From Clostridiales bacterium (lineage in GTDB: Bacteria > Bacillota > Clostridia > Oscillospirales > Oscillospiraceae), in NCBI GenBank assembly GCA_004557075.1, contig SFEX01000024.1, positions 1 through 24,098 on the forward strand: a stretch of DNA of 24,098 bases. Reading direction: 5' to 3'. Made by a program: the position numbers and the translations under genes. Shown here piece after piece: positions 21,082 to 24,098 of the stretch. The notes below the pieces were generated by a model, which had not been told where the DNA came from, searched no databases, and saw only the letters and a program-made list of their open reading frames with translations. Numbering within the stretch: position 1 is the first letter of the stretch; the number at the start of each line of letters is the position of its first letter.

Positions 21082-22347
21082 ATGTATATAAGAAAAAAAA
21101 CTTTCGTGCTTATAATAACCTACCTGTCGGCGGCGGTAATAGCGCTGGGCGCGTATGCGGCCGTACACAACATGAGCGAGTTCGGCTACCGCAGCACCGC
21201 CGAGTACGGCTACTCCCATGCCTTTGACGAGGTCGTCAACGCAACCGCGAAGCTGAGCGATGCGCTGCACCGCGGCGCATACGCTACAGGATCTGCGATG
21301 TCGGCCTCGGTCTGCGCGGATATCTACGGCAACTGCCTTGCGGCCGAGATGACAATGAGCGCACTGCCGTTTGCCACACAGGAGCTTGAGCAGACGTCGG
21401 CATTTGTGGGGATAGCGGGCGACTACGCAAGCGCCCTGCTGAAAACCTCCGCCGAAAGCGGCTTTGACGACGAGGCGAGGGCAAACCTCGCGAAGCTGTA
21501 CAAGACCGCCGAAAAGCTCCACCGTGAGCTTCAGGAGCTGCACGACGACGTCGACAGCGGCGATGTGCTCATGGACGCGCCCGAGCGCCTGTTTCCTGAG
21601 GACGGCAGCTTTGTGAGCGCCGCCATGCTCGGCATGGAGTCGGACATGGACGAGCTACCGGAGCTTGACTACGACGGCCTGTATACCAGAGCCGACCCCG
21701 TACCCTGCGACGAGCCCGTCCCGGAGGCTGAGGCGAGGCAGGCGGCAGCGGACTTTTTTGGGCTTGACCCGGAGCAGCTTGAAGTGGAATATTCCGCCGA
21801 ATGCGGCACGAGATGCTTTTCCGCTGACGGCGGCGTGCATATCTGCGTTGACGGCTGGGGCAGGGTGCTGTCGCTCAGCTCCGAGCGCCCCGTCGCGGGC
21901 GATATTGACTCCGCCGAGCTTGAGCAGCGGGCGCGGGATTTCCTTGAGGCGCGCGGCTTTGAGAATATGCATCTTGCCTCCTCCGAGCGCCGCAGCAGCG
22001 TGCTGACGATGGAGTTTCAGTGTACCGAGGGCGATATACGCTGCGAGGGCGACAGCGTCATGATATCCATGGCCGCCGACGACGGGCAGGTGTATGCCTA
22101 TGACGCGTCAAAGCATCTCGGTAACCACGGCGAGCATCCCTCGGCGGAGAACGTGGTCGGCGAGGATACGGCGCGCAAGGCGTTGACAAGCGAGCTTGAA
22201 GTGAAGTCAAGCAGCCTTTGCTATGCCGAGACAGACGGCGGAGGTGAGCGACTGTGCTATGATTTTGAATGCACAGAACCCGACGGTCAGCCGCTCCATG
22301 TGTTCGTTGACGCGAAAACCGGCAGCCAGTTCAGAATAAAAATATGA
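21082..22347 (+). CDS. ypeB: Germination/spore cortex protein YpeB
   Basis: YpeB sits in the spore and is needed for stability and localisation of the cortex-lytic enzyme SleB. The 421-residue protein has one N-terminal membrane helix (about 8-28), a long helical region (about 35-190), the near-diagnostic LDYDGLY stretch (195-201, compare LIYDGPF in Bacillus) and then three PepSY-like repeats (about 212-270, 275-345 and 355-421), ending FVDAKTGSQFRIKI. No sleB lies next to it; upstream is asd and downstream is repeat DNA, although sleB-ypeB pairs are the usual arrangement. ATG 21082 follows GAGGTG. No clear sporulation promoter was found in the 40 bp before the ribosome site. Confidence 0.85.
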   Translation: MYIRKKTFVLIITYLSAAVIALGAYAAVHNMSEFGYRSTAEYGYSHAFDEVVNATAKLSDALHRGAYATGSAMSASVCADIYGNCLAAEMTMSALPFATQELEQTSAFVGIAGDYASALLKTSAESGFDDEARANLAKLYKTAEKLHRELQELHDDVDSGDVLMDAPERLFPEDGSFVSAAMLGMESDMDELPELDYDGLYTRADPVPCDEPVPEAEARQAAADFFGLDPEQLEVEYSAECGTRCFSADGGVHICVDGWGRVLSLSSERPVAGDIDSAELEQRARDFLEARGFENMHLASSERRSSVLTMEFQCTEGDIRCEGDSVMISMAADDGQVYAYDASKHLGNHGEHPSAENVVGEDTARKALTSELEVKSSSLCYAETDGGGERLCYDFECTEPDGQPLHVFVDAKTGSQFRIKI

Positions 22348-22359
22348 TTTTTTCTGCCG

Positions 22360-22510
22360 TTGCAACGCTTTATGTTGTCTCTATTTACGGTGCCCGACCG
22401 GGCGGCTGCTACCGATGAGCAATCCGCATTGGGAATGGCATTAGTCGTTGTTGCGTCAGCTCGACCGTGAGATTTTCAGTAATCGCTTTTGCACTCGCGC
22501 GTTTAATTAG
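22360..22510. repeat. Intergenic repeat cluster 7
   Basis: It carries CCGTTGCAACGCTTTATGTTG, GTGCCCGACCGGGCGGC, GCGTCAGCTCGACCGTGAGA and CAGTAATCGCTTTTGCACTCGCGC (the last 12 bases at 22489-22500). It follows ypeB without a clear terminator. Confidence 0.7.
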
Positions 22511-22514
22511 AAAT

Positions 22515-22770
22515 AGCAATGTACAACTGCGCTTTATCGGATACGTTCCGTAGAAGTGACAGCGTATAATCTACCACCGTCGAGCCTTGTAATTTTTGCG
22601 GGGGCCGACAGGCGCAGGTGTACATTGCTTCGCAGTACGTTCGCACTGGGGTTGTACCATGTTGAACCTTAGGGCGATTGTAGTGCGCTCAGCGGGTTTG
22701 CAAAGGGCAGCCGCCCTTGCTTGCGTTTCTTTTGTAACTTTTCTTTGGCAACACAAAGAAAAGTTTGAAT
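22515..22770. repeat. Structured intergenic element common in gut Clostridia
   Basis: It begins with an 18-bp inverted repeat with one mismatch (22515-22532 and 22612-22629, AGCAATGTACA...TGTACATTGCT). Next come CATGTTGAACCTTAGGGCG, a CAAAGGGC-AGCC-GCCCTTG hairpin and a perfect 12-bp hairpin AACTTTTCTTTG/CAAAGAAAAGTT (22736-22765). From memory, very similar stretches recur in many Faecalibacterium/Oscillospiraceae assemblies and are often called as spurious proteins. Its function is unknown. Confidence 0.55.
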
Positions 22771-22818
22771 AAAGGTCTGCAATAACCTCTATTGAGATTG
22801 CGAGTAGAACGCATTGAA

Positions 22819-22859
22819 AACACCTCATCCGTCACGCGAAGCGTGACGGATGAGGTGTT
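22819..22859. terminator. Perfect 19-bp-arm hairpin
   Basis: The arms AACACCTCATCCGTCACGC (22819-22837) and its complement (22841-22859) surround GAA. A-rich sequence precedes it and TATTCTTTT follows. It is a typical bidirectional terminator shape and insulates the MarR-GNAT gene from upstream transcription. Confidence 0.6.
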
Positions 22860-22881
22860 ATTCTTTTCGTTGCATCGCTTA

Positions 22882-22928
22882 ATATATCTGCTTTTATCAA
22901 ATATATTAGTTCACAAAAGCAGATATAT
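22882..22928. promoter_or_regulatory. Inverted repeat overlapping the MarR-GNAT promoter (candidate operator)
   Basis: ATATATCTGCTTTT (22882-22895) and AAAAGCAGATATAT (22915-22928) are perfect 14-bp complements separated by 19 bp. The right arm starts at the last base of the -35 and fills most of the spacer of the promoter at 22910-22938, a natural position for autorepression. Confidence 0.5.
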
Positions 22929-22938
22929 GGAGTATTAT
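22910..22938 (+). promoter_or_regulatory. Promoter of the MarR-GNAT gene
   Basis: TTCACA (22910-22915), 17 bp, TATTAT (22933-22938). The predicted leader is about 48 nt and includes AAAGGAGG. Confidence 0.55.
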
Positions 22939-22992
22939 CATTATAGAAGCCCTTTGAGCAAACTCGCACTGAACTTAAAGGAGGAATCTATT

Positions 22993-23922
22993 TTGTACGA
23001 AGTTTTAAACGATGACGTAAGCGTCATTCGCAGATTTAATCGCTTTTACACAAATATTCTTGGCTTACTTAACCGACACATATTAGAGAGCGAGCTGTCT
23101 TTATCGGAAGTCAGAATACTGCTTGAAATTGAAGCAACACCTGACTGCACCTCAAAGCTGCTCACGGATAAATTATCTATCGACTCCGGCTACATGAGCC
23201 GAATACTAAACCAATTTCAAAAACAGGGCTTCATGGAAAAGAAAAAATCCGAAAAAGACGGACGCTCAAATTTTTTGATTCTCACTGAAAAAGGAAAGCA
23301 AAAGCTCTCCGAAATGAATGCGCGTTCCGATGAGCAGATTTCTCGGATGATACAGCCGTTATCTAAATATGCTCAGCACAAATTAGCGCAAAATATGGCG
23401 GCAATAGAGCGCAGCCTGACAAACGGAAAGAGCATTGATCCGGAGGAAATCACTATCCGGCACAAAATAAAACCCGGGGATGCCGGATATATAACTTATA
23501 TGCACGGTTGGATCTATAAGCAGGAATATAATTATTCAACGGCATTTGAAAGCTATGTCGCGCAGTCGTTTTATGAGTTCTTGCAGAATTATGATCCCGA
23601 GCTTGACAGATTGTGGATAGCCGAGCACAATGGGGAAATTATCGGCTGTGTCGGCATTGTAAATCACGGCGAGCGTGCCCAGCTTCGCTGGTTTTTGCTC
23701 CATCCTGACTATCGCGGTATTGGGCTTGGAAAGCGTCTGCTGAAAACCGCTCTTGATCATTGCCGTCAAAAGAAATATAAGTCTGTTTACCTTGACACGA
23801 CAGATGACCTCGAAAAGGCGATTGCAATGTATGAAAAAGCGGGGTTTATTAAAGTCGCCGAGAAGGAAAATAATTCTTGGCGCGAGGATTTAACAGAGCT
23901 CGAGTTTGAAATGGAGCTTTAG
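22993..23922 (+). CDS. MarR-type regulator fused to a GNAT acetyltransferase
   Basis: The 309-residue protein has an N-terminal MarR winged helix (about 8-145; LSLSEVRILLEI, then recognition region SIDSGYMSRILNQFQKQGF and the wing KKKSEKDGRSNFLILTEKG). A C-terminal GNAT domain follows (about 153-305), with WIAEHNGEIIGCVGI, the acetyl-CoA loop RGIGLGKRLL (241-250) and AIAMYEKAGFIKV. Fusions of this kind are known as helix-turn-helix/GNAT proteins; the acetyl acceptor is unknown. TTG 22993 was chosen because AAAGGAGG (22977-22984) lies 8 nt upstream; the upstream ATG at 22927 sits inside the promoter spacer. Codons are visibly AT-richer than in neighbouring genes, which suggests later acquisition. 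Confidence 0.88.
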   Translation: MYEVLNDDVSVIRRFNRFYTNILGLLNRHILESELSLSEVRILLEIEATPDCTSKLLTDKLSIDSGYMSRILNQFQKQGFMEKKKSEKDGRSNFLILTEKGKQKLSEMNARSDEQISRMIQPLSKYAQHKLAQNMAAIERSLTNGKSIDPEEITIRHKIKPGDAGYITYMHGWIYKQEYNYSTAFESYVAQSFYEFLQNYDPELDRLWIAEHNGEIIGCVGIVNHGERAQLRWFLLHPDYRGIGLGKRLLKTALDHCRQKKYKSVYLDTTDDLEKAIAMYEKAGFIKVAEKENNSWREDLTELEFEMEL

Positions 23923-23956
23923 AGCCGCGTGCTCTACAGCAGTGAAGACAAAAAAT

Positions 23957-23990
23957 AACGGAGGCGATCGGAATGACTGCCTCCGTTTTT
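23957..23990 (+). terminator. Terminator of the MarR-GNAT gene
   Basis: AACGGAGGC (23957-23965) pairs with GCCTCCGTT (23979-23987) and is followed by TTT. It is another GGAGGCAATC-family repeat hairpin. Confidence 0.75.
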
Positions 23991-24026
23991 CCTTTCGTTG
24001 CCCCTCCGGCGAGGAGCGGACGGCCA

Positions 24027-24098
24027 ATGTGTACAGAGTAATATGATAGTAAACACATGTGCAAGATGATTGTATACAGTTTTGCAGTAAAATAAAGG
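24027..24098. repeat. 72-bp inverted repeat, right copy
   Basis: Exact reverse complement of 13-84, reaching the last base of the window. It abuts a CCCCTCCGGCGAGGAGCGG / GGCCAAT module that also occurs, inverted, at about 13018-13050. Confidence 0.9.

Noticed and set aside
22571..22828. 85-codon minus-strand frame in the structured element
   Set aside because: Typical spurious translation of a widespread non-coding repeat.

Overview
The window looks like chromosomal DNA of an uncultured gut Clostridia, most likely an Oscillospirales/Oscillospiraceae-type spore former. The evidence is GC-rich coding sequence, strong GGAGG ribosome binding sites with several TTG starts, the endospore genes spoIVB and ypeB, a TAXI-type TRAP transporter, an SLH-domain surface protein and the lysine/threonine pathway genes hom-lysC-asd. 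No rRNA, tRNA, transposase, phage or CRISPR array was recognised. The two ends carry the same 72-bp sequence in inverted orientation (13-84 and 24027-24098). This suggests a contig that stops inside a dispersed repeat.

Layout. 212-2499 (+): an EamA/DMT exporter and a membrane-anchored HtrA-like protein whose catalytic serine is replaced by aspartate. 2788-3699 (-): a diacylglycerol-kinase-family lipid kinase, divergent from a YhhN-family membrane protein (3836-4495, +). 4857-6020 (-): a lipoprotein fusing a DUF4358-like domain to an SGNH hydrolase, with a 226-bp MITE-like element directly upstream. 6387-6896 (-): a THEP1-type NTPase, divergent from a diverged cyclodeaminase-like protein (7008-7631, +). 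7840-8202 (-): a zinc-ribbon gene remnant framed by repeats. 8411-9391 (-): spoIVB, divergent from a PGBD-LysM-M14 peptidoglycan peptidase (9536-10813, +). 10868-12601 (-): the SLH protein. 13330-16467 (-): a TAXI binding lipoprotein followed by a fused TRAP permease. 17323-20777 (+): hom-lysC-asd. 21082-22347 (+): ypeB. 22993-23922 (+): an AT-richer MarR-GNAT fusion behind a promoter overlapped by an inverted repeat.

The hom-lysC-asd block supplies aspartate semialdehyde and homoserine (Thr, Met, Lys and diaminopimelate). spoIVB, ypeB and probably the M14 peptidase belong to sporulation, spore peptidoglycan or germination. The TAXI-TRAP pair imports an unknown organic anion.

The most unusual property is in the non-coding DNA. 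Most longer intergenic gaps are built from a shared set of short modules. These include the 12-mer TTGCACTCGCGC (or its complement, ten copies, two with one mismatch), hairpins of the GGAGGCAATC...GATTGCCTCC type (seven copies), a CGACCGGTGA-ATTGGCAGTAATCG unit, a GTAGGGGCG unit and a GCGTCAGCCCG-ATTGGCAATATACGA unit. Several copies form intrinsic terminators directly after stop codons. Other notable points are the HtrA-like pseudoprotease, the MITE with outward promoter-like ends, two strong hairpins between the TRAP binding-protein and permease genes, and ypeB without sleB. No clearly new multi-gene system is visible; the repeat family and the HtrA-like protein are the best candidates for something undescribed.
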